This document shows, in pieces, positions 53,748 through 62,123 of a stretch of DNA of 64,000 bases. The position numbers were made by a program, and so were the translations under genes. Source of the stretch: Bryobacterales bacterium (GTDB lineage: Bacteria; Acidobacteriota; Terriglobia; Bryobacterales; Bryobacteraceae); the NCBI GenBank assembly GCA_003136675.1, contig PLFE01000151.1, positions 4,709-68,708 of the forward strand. The letters run 5' to 3'. Positions within the stretch are counted from its first letter, which is position 1. Every line of letters begins with the position of its first letter. Below the pieces are notes generated by a model. It saw nothing but the letters and a program-made list of their open reading frames with translations. It made no database searches and was not told the DNA's origin.

Positions 53748-56700
53748 ATGAGGGCAATTCGGCTTGTGCTGGGTACGCTTTTTCTGGTCGCGTGCAGCAG
53801 CATTGTTTCGGCGCAGGATTCAGGCTCCATCAGCGGCACAGTCCGCGACAACACCGGAGCTATCATTCCCAACGCCTCGGTGGCAATCTCGAACAGTGCG
53901 GAGGGCATTGATCGCAAGACCACTACGAACGGCGATGGCGATTACCTGGTGGCGGGTTTACCTCGCGGTGACTATGATGTCACCATCTCGTCGACGGGTT
54001 TCAAGAAGTTTGAGGAAAAAGGAGTGGTACTTCGCGTGGCCTCGAAGGTGCGTGTCGATGCGCTGCTGTCGGTCGGTGAAATCACCACCGCCGTGGAAGT
54101 GCTGGGCGGAAGCGTCGCTCAGGTGGAGACGGATTCGTCCGAACTCGCCGGTACGGTGACGGCCAAGCAGATCAGCCAGTTAGTGCTGAACGGGCGCAAC
54201 TTCACGCAACTTGTAACGCTGGTCCCCGGCGTGAGCAACCAAACCGGTCAGGACGAGGGCACGGTGGGAGTCTACGGCAGCGTCGCCATGAGCATCAACG
54301 GCGGGCGCACGGAGTACAACAACTGGGAGATCGACGGCGGCGACAACATGGATAACGGCAGCAATGGCACGCTGAACGTTTACCCCAACGTGGATGCCAT
54401 TGCCGAGGTGCAGGTTCTTACTTCAAGCTACGGCGCGCAATATGGCCGAAACGGATCTGGAACGGTCGAGACCGTGACCAAATCGGGAACCAGCGCGTTC
54501 CATGGAGATGTGTTTGAATTCGTTCGCAATGACGATTTCAACGCCAATAACTACTTTACGAACGCCGCGGGCCAGGGCCGGCCGGAATACCGCAAGAACG
54601 ACTATGGCTACACCATTGGCGGACCAGTCTATATTCCGAAGCTCTACAACACCCACAAGGATAAGACCTTCTTCTTCTTCAGTGAAGAGTGGCGCAAGGA
54701 ACTGGTTCCGGGTCAGCTATTCGACCAACTGGTACCGTCGGCCGCGGAACGGAGCGGCAATTTCTCGGATGTCTGTCCCGGCGTGGATTGCCCCCATATG
54801 GCAAACGGGAGCCCGTTCCCGAACAATCAAGTACCGGTCGACCCGAACGCTACAAATATCGAGAACGCCCTCATTCCATTGCCCAACACCACGATTGGAG
54901 GCCTGCCCGCTTTCAGTGCCGCTCCAGCAACCCCAACGGACTGGCGCGAAGAGCTGGTGCGCGTCGATGAAAACTTCACCGATAATCATCGCTTCTTCTT
55001 CCGCTTCATCCATGACTCCTGGAAAACGATTACACCCACGGCACTATGGGACGGCGGTAGTTTCCCCACGGTGCAAACCAACTTCGTTGGGCCTGGCACA
55101 AGCCTGGTCGCGCACATGACCGATAGTCTGTCTCCGACGCTGCTGAACGAATTCGTCTTCAGTTACACGGCGGATCACATTACTCTGAATGCCATCGGCA
55201 ATGTAGCGCGGCCCTCCGACATGACCATGACCGGCATTTTTGACAATGGCTTCGGTGGATTGCTTCCCGCGTTCAGCATTTGCTGCAATGCGGAATACGG
55301 CGGAGGGTTCGGGGAGAATCCGGGATATTTCCCCTGGACGAATTCCAATCCGACCTACACCTTCCGCGAGCAGTTGACAAAGAACACCGGCAGCCACAAT
55401 CTTTATACCGGTTTCTACTTCGCGGCGCGTCAGAAGAACGAGGAGAACAGCCCCCAGATTGAAGGGCAACTGAACTTCGATAGCACCACTGGAATCAGCA
55501 GCGGGAATGGATTCGCCGACATGCTGATGGGCAATATCGCCTCCTTCTCGCAAACCACGGCGAAGATCAAGTACTACAACCGTGCCAAAGGTTTTGAACC
55601 TTATTTTCAAGATGACTGGCGTCTCGCCAAGCGGTTCACGGTGAACCTGGGCTTGCGTGTCAGCATGTTCGGCACTTACCACGAGAAGTATCTTCAGGCT
55701 TATAACTTTAATCCCGCGGACTATACCGCCTCAAGCGCGGAGCAGATCGATCCGAACTCCGGCAATCTGATTCCCGGCACTGGGAATCCGTTCGACGGCA
55801 TCGTACAGTGCGGAGCCGGCGGCGTTCCGGCGTCCTGCATGAAAGGGCACCTGTTCAATCCGGCGCCACGCGTGGGTTTTGCGTGGGACGTGTTCGGCGA
55901 CGGCAAAACGGCGCTGCGCGGAGGATACGGGATTTTCTACGAACAGACCAACGGCAATGAAGGCAATACGGAATCGCTCGAAGGCAGCGCACCCCTTGTG
56001 TTGAATGCCACGCAGTACAACATTAACGGCTACACCAGTATTGGAAGCGGCAGCGGGGCGGCTACGTACCCGCCGCTCAGCCCTGTTTCCATCCCCAGTT
56101 CGGCGGTCTGGCCCTATATGCAGCAATGGCACCTGGATGTTCAGCGGGAACTCATGCACAGTACCGTCATTGATGTTTCCTACGTGGGGACCAAGGGCAC
56201 TCATTTGACCCTGCAACGCGATATCAATCAACTCCAGCCCACGCCGACATCGCAGAATCCTTATCTTCCGGGACAGGCGATGACCGCGAACGATTGCAAC
56301 ACCGGCCTGGTAAACGGCGCTGCGCCGACGGGCCAGGCGGCGATCAACTTCAACGTCGCCTGCGGTGGCGATCCCGATCTGTTCCGTCCCTACCAGGGCG
56401 TAAGCAGCATCACGTCGCTCGAAGAAGGCGCCAACTCAATCTACAACGCTCTCCAGGTTTCCGTGAAACGCACTGTGGGGCGTCTCAATTTCAGCCTGGC
56501 TTACACCTATAGCCACTCGCTCGACGATTCTTCTGACAGGTACGATTCTAACTTCGTCGACTCCTATAACCTGGGCTTGACTCGCGCCAGTTCGAACTTC
56601 GACCAGCGCCACCTGCTGAACATCAGCACCATCTATGACGTTCCTTTCTTCCGGACAGGGATGCTCCATAAGCTCCTCGGCGGCTGGCAGCTCTCCGGGT

Positions 56701-57143
56701 TGATGACCTATCAATCCGGGACCCCGTTCAGCATTGTGAACGGCGGCTACGGTCCGGGTGTTGGAAACGGCGCGGGTACGTCCTCGTTCATGGATATAGT
56801 CGGCAACCCGTACAACACCACCGGTCTCGTCAGCGATTCCAGTATCCCCGGTCCGCTGCTTTATAACCCCAACGCCTACGCGGCTCCCACCGGACTTACC
56901 TTCGGGGACTCCGGACGCAACAGTCTCAATAATCCAGCCCGCACGAACTTCGACATGGGCCTGTTCAAGCAATTCGCTCTCACGGAAACGCGCCGGTTTG
57001 AATTCCGAGCGGAAGGCTACAACGTTTTCAACCACACCCAGTTCAACGGCGTCAACAATGTCGCGCCTTCCCCGACCTTCCTCTACGTCAGCGGCGCGCA
57101 CAATCCGCGCATCCTGCAGCTAGGGGCGAAGTTCTTCTTCTAA
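53748..57143 (+). CDS. Oar-like TonB-dependent receptor with N-terminal carboxypeptidase-regulatory domain
   Basis: 1131 residues from ATG 53748, chosen for the strong AAGGGGGG site and the signal peptide (RAIRLVLGTLFLVACSSIVS). Residues 24-105 are a CNA-B-like domain (GSISGTVRDNTGAIIPNASV, GDYLVAGLPRGDYDVTISST). The plug follows (QLVLNGRNFTQLVTLVPGVS, EVQVLTSSYGAQYGRNGSGT). The barrel ends in phenylalanines (LGAKFFF), as outer-membrane porins do. Acidobacteria carry dozens of such receptors, probably for large substrates such as glycans or peptides. A rho-independent terminator follows. Confidence 0.93.
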   Translation: MRAIRLVLGTLFLVACSSIVSAQDSGSISGTVRDNTGAIIPNASVAISNSAEGIDRKTTTNGDGDYLVAGLPRGDYDVTISSTGFKKFEEKGVVLRVASKVRVDALLSVGEITTAVEVLGGSVAQVETDSSELAGTVTAKQISQLVLNGRNFTQLVTLVPGVSNQTGQDEGTVGVYGSVAMSINGGRTEYNNWEIDGGDNMDNGSNGTLNVYPNVDAIAEVQVLTSSYGAQYGRNGSGTVETVTKSGTSAFHGDVFEFVRNDDFNANNYFTNAAGQGRPEYRKNDYGYTIGGPVYIPKLYNTHKDKTFFFFSEEWRKELVPGQLFDQLVPSAAERSGNFSDVCPGVDCPHMANGSPFPNNQVPVDPNATNIENALIPLPNTTIGGLPAFSAAPATPTDWREELVRVDENFTDNHRFFFRFIHDSWKTITPTALWDGGSFPTVQTNFVGPGTSLVAHMTDSLSPTLLNEFVFSYTADHITLNAIGNVARPSDMTMTGIFDNGFGGLLPAFSICCNAEYGGGFGENPGYFPWTNSNPTYTFREQLTKNTGSHNLYTGFYFAARQKNEENSPQIEGQLNFDSTTGISSGNGFADMLMGNIASFSQTTAKIKYYNRAKGFEPYFQDDWRLAKRFTVNLGLRVSMFGTYHEKYLQAYNFNPADYTASSAEQIDPNSGNLIPGTGNPFDGIVQCGAGGVPASCMKGHLFNPAPRVGFAWDVFGDGKTALRGGYGIFYEQTNGNEGNTESLEGSAPLVLNATQYNINGYTSIGSGSGAATYPPLSPVSIPSSAVWPYMQQWHLDVQRELMHSTVIDVSYVGTKGTHLTLQRDINQLQPTPTSQNPYLPGQAMTANDCNTGLVNGAAPTGQAAINFNVACGGDPDLFRPYQGVSSITSLEEGANSIYNALQVSVKRTVGRLNFSLAYTYSHSLDDSSDRYDSNFVDSYNLGLTRASSNFDQRHLLNISTIYDVPFFRTGMLHKLLGGWQLSGLMTYQSGTPFSIVNGGYGPGVGNGAGTSSFMDIVGNPYNTTGLVSDSSIPGPLLYNPNAYAAPTGLTFGDSGRNSLNNPARTNFDMGLFKQFALTETRRFEFRAEGYNVFNHTQFNGVNNVAPSPTFLYVSGAHNPRILQLGAKFFF

Positions 57144-57172
57144 ACTCCTCGCTAACAGACCAATTGGCACCA

Positions 57173-57198
57173 GGGGCGGTTTCACACCGCCCCTTTTT
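57173..57198 (+). terminator. Rho-independent terminator after the TonB receptor gene
   Basis: GGGGCGGT (57173-57180), loop TTCAC, ACCGCCCC (57186-57193) and TTTTT (57194-57198): a textbook stem and U-tract. It ends only ten bases before the permease start. Confidence 0.9.
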
Positions 57199-57208
57199 CA
57201 TTCAACCC

Positions 57209-58582
57209 ATGAACAAACCACCCACTGAGCGCCTGGGCGCACAAGGCAAGATCAGTTTGCTCCAGGCCGTCGCGGCCAACGTCCTCAACATGGTCGGGAT
57301 CGGCCCGTTCCTCACCATACCGTTGATTCTCTCCGCGATGGGTGGTCCGCAGGCGATGCTCGGCTGGGGACTTGGCGCGGTCATCGCGCTGGCGGACGGC
57401 CTCGTTTGGGCCGAGTTAGGCGCTGCCATGCCGGGCTCCGGCGGATCCTATCAGTATCTGCGCGAAGCTTTCGGACCGCGCGGCGCCGGACAATTGATGA
57501 GCTTTCTGTTCCTGTTCCAAAGCGTGGTGGCAACGCCGCTGCTCACCGCCTCCGGAGCCGTCGGGTTTGCGGCGTATGCGAAATTCATCTATCCCACGCT
57601 GACGCCCTGGCAGACGATCGCCCTGGCGATACTCGTCTGCTTCCTGGCTACCTTCCTGCTCTACCGCAATATCACGTCGATTGGCCGCGCCTCGATGGTG
57701 ATGTTCCTGATCTTACTGGCGACCATGGCGTGGATCATCTTCGCCGGCGCAACCCATTTTCAGCCAAGGCTCGCCTTCTCGTTTCCCCCAGGCGCCTTCG
57801 AACTATCCAAACCTTTTTTCACCGGCCTGGGTCTAGCGGTCCTTTTGGCAATGTACGCCTACCAGGGGTACTTCACAGTTTGTCTGATCGGCGATGAAGT
57901 AACCCAGCCAAGCCGGAACATTCCGCGCAGCATCCTGATCTCCATCGTGTTGCTGGCTTTCTGTTACGTGGCCATGAGCTACTCGGTGATCGGCGTGGTG
58001 CCGTGGGAGAAAGCCATGCTTTCGAAAGCCGTTGTATCGGACTTCATTGGCCAGCTTTACGGACCGGCTGCGGCGCAGTTGAGCGCCGTGCTGGTGATGA
58101 TTGCCGCGTTTGGCTCTGTGGTCACGGTGCTGCTGGGTTATACGCGAGTTCCCTACGCGGCGGCGGTAGAAGGTCACTTCTTCTCGGTATTCGGGAGGGT
58201 GCATCCCAAGGGATTCCCGTCCTTCTCGGTTCTGTTCATGGGCGTTGCATCGGCCTTCGCTTGCCTGCTGTCGCTGGAGAGTCTGATTAGTGCGCTGCTC
58301 ATCATTCAGATCGTCACGCAGTTTGCGGCGCAGTGTGTGGCGGTGGTCCTGATCCGGATCAAGCGGCCGGATATCAAGCGTCCGTTCCAGATGTATTTGT
58401 ATCCGCTTCCGGCGGCGATTGCGCTGGCCGGGTGGGTGTTCATCTTCTACGAGAGCGAGGTCAGGTTCATTGTTGCTGGATTGTCAACTGTGTTGGTCGC
58501 AACCCTAGCCTATCTGATTCGCGCCAGGGGCCGGCGTGAGTGGCCATTTACCGGCCCCCCGCGAAAGCTGCTGCCGACCTAG
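57209..58582 (+). CDS. APC-family amino acid/polyamine permease
   Basis: 457 residues from ATG 57209; a TTG frame 45 bases earlier would cross the terminator. Twelve membrane helices are expected. The first reads AVAANVLNMVGIGPFLTIPL, the APC helix-1 glycine motif, followed by GAVIALADGLVWAELGAAMP and GSGGSYQYLREAFGP. Other helices include FFTGLGLAVLLAMYAYQGYF. It imports amino acids or related amines with protons or exchanges them. The gene lacks a ribosome site and begins right after a terminator, so a leaderless or read-through transcript is likely. Confidence 0.9.
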   Translation: MNKPPTERLGAQGKISLLQAVAANVLNMVGIGPFLTIPLILSAMGGPQAMLGWGLGAVIALADGLVWAELGAAMPGSGGSYQYLREAFGPRGAGQLMSFLFLFQSVVATPLLTASGAVGFAAYAKFIYPTLTPWQTIALAILVCFLATFLLYRNITSIGRASMVMFLILLATMAWIIFAGATHFQPRLAFSFPPGAFELSKPFFTGLGLAVLLAMYAYQGYFTVCLIGDEVTQPSRNIPRSILISIVLLAFCYVAMSYSVIGVVPWEKAMLSKAVVSDFIGQLYGPAAAQLSAVLVMIAAFGSVVTVLLGYTRVPYAAAVEGHFFSVFGRVHPKGFPSFSVLFMGVASAFACLLSLESLISALLIIQIVTQFAAQCVAVVLIRIKRPDIKRPFQMYLYPLPAAIALAGWVFIFYESEVRFIVAGLSTVLVATLAYLIRARGRREWPFTGPPRKLLPT

Positions 58583-59853
58583 TCGGGGATCGTGAACACT
58601 AAGTTGCTTGCGAGCGTTCCGTTCGGGGTCGTGACAAGCACCGTCCCCGTCGTCGCCCCAGCCCGAACTTGCGCCTCAATCAGGTTGTCCGAGTTGACTT
58701 GAAAAGACGCCGGGACCCAGTTAAACGTGGGCGCGGTCGCGCCGGACAGCCCCACGCTCAGTTTGAACAGAGTCCCGTCCCAGTTGCTCCCGCCGAGGAA
58801 GGTTGTTCCATAGAACGCGCCGTTGGTATCCTGCATGAGGGTGTCGCCGAAAGCAGGTGAACCCAGGGTTGCGAGGACTGTGACTACCCCGCCGCTGAGG
58901 CGGAAGATTTTCCCACCGCTGTTCGCCTACGTCATTCCATACACAGAACCGTCGCTCCCCACCACGAGGCCCCCAGCAGGTTGGGTTCCCGCGGAGCCAT
59001 TGGAAGAGAAGGTATGGAGGGTGGTTAGGACGCCCTCGGGCGTCACGCGGAAAATCGTACCCATCGCGTCGGCTCCGATTCCGCCGAGCTCGGTTTCTCC
59101 GTAGAAATTGCCGTCATTGCCCAGTGTCAGCGGTCCTTGTGGATCCTCGCCATCAGGACCGGTAAAGGCGTGGAGTATCTTCACCACGCGCTTGTCGTCA
59201 TCACAAAAATGACTCCATCGCTTGTGGATCCCTGTCCGAACCCATACCCATAGAGATTGCCGTCATATCGAAGGGCGAAGAAGGTGCCCGGGGAGAAGCT
59301 ATTGGCGCCGAACTGATGGAGGCTTGTGAACTGCCCGCCCGGTGTGCTGGCGAACGCGGTCCCGCTATCGGTGCTGAAGGCGAGGCCATAGAAAACTCCG
59401 TCGATCAGCACCAGGCCGCCGTACGGGTCCTGGCCGTCGAACCCATCGAAAGATCGAAACTGTGCAATGTGGTCAGCACTCCCTCCGAGGTAATCTTGAA
59501 GATTGTGCCATTTCGATTGGCGCCCCTCGATCGCGGTAGCGCCTTACAATTCGCCGTGGTCTCCCAGAGTCAACGAGCCGTTGGGTTCCGCGCCGTCAGG
59601 CCCAGAGAAGAGATACAGAACGGACAGTTCACCTCTCGGAGTGATTTTGAACACTCCGCCCGCCTGATTGATGCCTCCTTCGGCTGTTGTCCCGTAATGG
59701 TTGCCGTCCGGGCCTTGGTATGCGGCCCAGGGGAAAATCTCCGGTCGTGCTGGAGTTGAAGTTAAATAGGGTCGTGATCGTTTGGGCGGAAACAACTCCA
59801 CACGAACCGATAGTGAGCGCAACAGCCGCGCTCATCAGTTTTGTCAGTTTCAT
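58579..59853 (-). pseudogene. Decayed GloVer-type repeat protein, six lesions
   Basis: Starts at ATG 59853 with a good signal peptide (KLTKLMSAAVALTIGSCGVV). The GloVer pattern (GPDGNHYGTTAEGG, GNDGNFYGETELGG, NGAFYGTTFLGGS) is scattered over three frames. Lesions: a frameshift in the G4/A4 run 59730-59737; a TAA in place of the Tyr of GELYGAT near 59548; a one-base shift near 59509; an 8-base tandem duplication at 59444-59459; a one-base shift near 59195; and an in-frame TAG at 58928-58930. Repairing them gives a continuous chain with a TIG-like tail (FTIPD). It overlaps the permease stop. Confidence 0.8.
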
Positions 59854-59934
59854 TTTTTTGAGCTCCCGTCTTTCAGCGAGGCGCTTCTCCAGCCTCTCAA
59901 GTATGCAGGAGCAAAGCAGGGAAAATCGGCTAGT

Positions 59935-60528
59935 TCAAATTCTCAGCCAGTTCGCTAAGGTCTTGGTCCACTCAAACAGAAATGTCTTCTCCCCCTCGCG
60001 GTTCTTCCACCAACCGCCTGGGGTGAAGTTCCGATCGGGCGAAGCGACCACGCGAAATGTCAGATCTGGCGCGATCTGATGGAAAATCGAGGATGCGCGG
60101 CGCGTGTGGAAGCTGCTGGTCACCAGAAGGAATCGCTTCACGTGCAGTGCGCGGAGTTCGCGAGCCACCGCCTGCTCTTCGTCGCGCGTGGATGTTGCCG
60201 GATAGCGGAACGGGATAAAGAGATCCTCGCGATATCCATGCGCCACCGCCCATTGGATCGCCAGATCGCTCTCATGCGTGCCGTACAAGTCTCCGGCGCC
60301 CGACACCAGGACATGCGGCGCGTATCCCTGCCAGCACAACTCCGCCGCTTTCAAGATGCGGGTGCCGCGCAGGTCACCCCCCAGCACCACGATCAGATCA
60401 GATGAAACCGGGGGTTGATCCACTACCAGATAGTCGCCCAACCACGTGAACCAAACGCTGTGAAAAGCGGCCGCCAGGCCGAGGACAAGCACGACGGCCA
60501 GAACTACGGCAACCGTCCTGCGACCCAA
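59935..60528 (-). CDS. DUF218 (YdcF/SanA-like) membrane protein
   Basis: 197 residues from TTG 60528. One N-terminal membrane helix (VAVVLAVVLVLGLAAAFHSV), then the DUF218 motifs DLIVVLGGDLRGTRI, HVLVSGAGD and SSFHTRRA. The family (ElyC, SanA, YdcF) takes part in envelope polymer handling and barrier function. The start lies one base beyond the stop of the upstream PH-like gene, so they are coupled. Confidence 0.88.
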   Translation of the reverse strand: MGRRTVAVVLAVVLVLGLAAAFHSVWFTWLGDYLVVDQPPVSSDLIVVLGGDLRGTRILKAAELCWQGYAPHVLVSGAGDLYGTHESDLAIQWAVAHGYREDLFIPFRYPATSTRDEEQAVARELRALHVKRFLLVTSSFHTRRASSIFHQIAPDLTFRVVASPDRNFTPGGWWKNREGEKTFLFEWTKTLANWLRI

Positions 60529-60529
60529 A

Positions 60530-61096
60530 TTATTTCTCGTCCGAGCTATTCTTGGGGTCCAGGTGGCCGACGGTTTTCAACCGCTGATAGAGCCGCTCGA
60601 TCTCCATCTCATCTTCCGGCCGCAGCACCCGGTAGCGCGGGGAAGGAAGCTGGCGGCGCTCGGAGGGGGACGAAAGCATCTCGCCCCAATACTGCCGGTA
60701 GGGAATCCCATCGATCAGCGCGTCCCGCGACATGCGGCGGAGCGTGCGCAGCAGGCTCTTGCAGGATTCAATATCGCCCGGATAAATCACCAAAATGCGG
60801 GTGTCGTCATAAAGCGTGAGCCGCACCGCCAGCAAAGGAGAAACCCAGCCTGTGCGATCCACGCGCCGGACATCGATCCATGGAATCATCCGTTTTCCGA
60901 TGCGCAGATACGGATCCTGCACCTCCACCGACGGACGGAACGCCAGCAAAAGCAGCACCGAGGCCATGAAAACGAAGATGGCGCAGGCTGCGAATGCCGG
61001 GGCCCAGCCCATTCCCACCCACGCCGAAAAAATGGCGAGCGCCAAGGCAACGACCCCGAAGTAGGTATAGTGGCGCGCGGGTGAGTAACGAGTCAT
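60530..61096 (-). CDS. Two-helix membrane protein with PH-like domain
   Basis: 188 residues from ATG 61096; ATG 61111 is an alternative start. Two membrane helices (YFGVVALALAIFSAWVGMGW, FAACAIFVFMASVLLLLAF), then a bacterial PH-like unit (DPYLRIGKRMIPWIDVRRVD, LLAVRLTLYDDTRILVIYPG). The C-terminus is charged. Function unknown. It follows the PgsA-like gene by 37 bases. Confidence 0.7.
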   Translation of the reverse strand: MTRYSPARHYTYFGVVALALAIFSAWVGMGWAPAFAACAIFVFMASVLLLLAFRPSVEVQDPYLRIGKRMIPWIDVRRVDRTGWVSPLLAVRLTLYDDTRILVIYPGDIESCKSLLRTLRRMSRDALIDGIPYRQYWGEMLSSPSERRQLPSPRYRVLRPEDEMEIERLYQRLKTVGHLDPKNSSDEK

Positions 61097-61133
61097 GAAC
61101 GGACCTGACATTCTAAGCCTACTCCCGCTGGAA

Positions 61134-61709
61134 TCACGCGTCAACGCGTCTCATCAAACGAACTCCCCGCCAGGCATAGTTGAGGCCGCTAAATGCCGTC
61201 AAAACAGCCGCCGGCCAAAGAAAAAAAATTCCGACTTTCCCAAGACTGGACGAAATCCCACCATTCGCGTTGGCCGCCACCAGAACGCCGGCGGTCAGGA
61301 TCTGGAAGGCCGTACTGGCCTTTCCATAAATATCGGGTTTCAGATCGGGCGCGGTGGTGAACGCCATCACGAAGCCGGCTGCCAGCAGGAGGAAAATATC
61401 CCGTCCAAATACAATACCCACGAACCAGACGGGCACAGTCCCAATCCACGCCAGCGCCAGGAAAACGCCACTCAACAGGACTTTATCCGCCATTGGGTCA
61501 AGCAGTTCTCCCAGCGGACTATGGCTGTTGGTGCGGCGGGCCACATAGCCGTCCAGCAAATCGGTCAACCCCGCAACAAAGAGCAGAACCAGCGACCGCA
61601 CCGGATTTCGGGAGACAATCTGCCAGACAACGAAGGGCGCCAGAATCAGGCGACTGAGAGTGAGGAAGTTCGGCGCGGTCCACCAGGGCGCCACCCGCCA
61701 GCGGGGCAT
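61134..61709 (-). CDS. pgsA: CDP-alcohol phosphatidyltransferase, probably PgsA
   Basis: 191 residues. The family signature D..DG..AR...G...D...D reads DLLDGYVARRTNSHSPLGEL, LDPMADK. Around five or six membrane helices. It makes phosphatidylglycerophosphate from CDP-diacylglycerol and glycerol-3-phosphate, if truly PgsA. Only 18 bases separate it from the divergent DUF427 gene. Confidence 0.85.
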   Translation of the reverse strand: MPRWRVAPWWTAPNFLTLSRLILAPFVVWQIVSRNPVRSLVLLFVAGLTDLLDGYVARRTNSHSPLGELLDPMADKVLLSGVFLALAWIGTVPVWFVGIVFGRDIFLLLAAGFVMAFTTAPDLKPDIYGKASTAFQILTAGVLVAANANGGISSSLGKVGIFFLWPAAVLTAFSGLNYAWRGVRLMRRVDA

Positions 61710-61727
61710 GGTTTAATATCCGATATT
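61710..61727. promoter_or_regulatory. 18-bp divergent spacer with AATAT/ATATT inverted repeat
   Basis: The spacer between pgsA and the DUF427 gene holds AATAT-CCG-ATATT (61715-61727). TAATAT (61714-61719) lies eight bases before ATG 61728, and GATATT (minus, 61720-61715) five bases before the pgsA ATG. Both genes could use these as -10 elements with leaderless starts. Confidence 0.4.
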
Positions 61728-62012
61728 ATGCCAAAGGCCATTTGGGAAGGCGCGACGATCGCCGAAAGCGACAAGACGGTGGTCGTGGAAGGCAACCATT
61801 ATTTCCCGCCGGAGTCTCTAAACCGCCAATATTTCAAGCCCAGTTCCACCACCACTACTTGCCCGTGGAAGGGCAAAGCCAGCTACTATTCGGTTCAGGT
61901 GGGCACGAAAACCAACCCCGACGCCGCCTGGTATTATCCGAACCCGAGCAAGGCTGCCGCGCAGATCAAGGATCATGTCGCTTTCTGGCGCGGGGTGAAG
62001 GTGGAGAACTAG
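61728..62012 (+). CDS. DUF427 protein
   Basis: 94 residues. The single domain shows KAIWEGATIAESDKTVVVEG, NHYFPPESLN, TTTCPWKGKASYYSV and AAWYYPNPS, fitting DUF427 (PF04248), a small beta fold of unknown role. The conserved cysteine of CPWKG is present. ATG 61728 is chosen; longer upstream frames would run antisense through pgsA. Confidence 0.9.
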   Translation: MPKAIWEGATIAESDKTVVVEGNHYFPPESLNRQYFKPSSTTTTCPWKGKASYYSVQVGTKTNPDAAWYYPNPSKAAAQIKDHVAFWRGVKVEN

Positions 62013-62061
62013 GGAACAGGCGCTTCAATCGCTCGCCGGGGGCTGTTCGAGTCTCCAATTT

Positions 62062-62077
62062 CGGTCCTACAGGACCG
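62062..62077. repeat. Short palindrome CGGTCCT/AGGACCG
   Basis: Seven paired bases around AC, between the DUF427 and permease genes. No T-run follows. It may be a weak terminator or a dispersed repeat. Confidence 0.4.
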
Positions 62078-62123
62078 CCGTAAAGCTGCAAACCTTACCA
62101 TGGGTTGGTGCGTACTATAGAAC

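Noticed and set aside
62033-62080. Possible tRNA T-arm (TGTTCGAGTC)
   Set aside because: No acceptor stem, D-arm or anticodon stem can be built around it.
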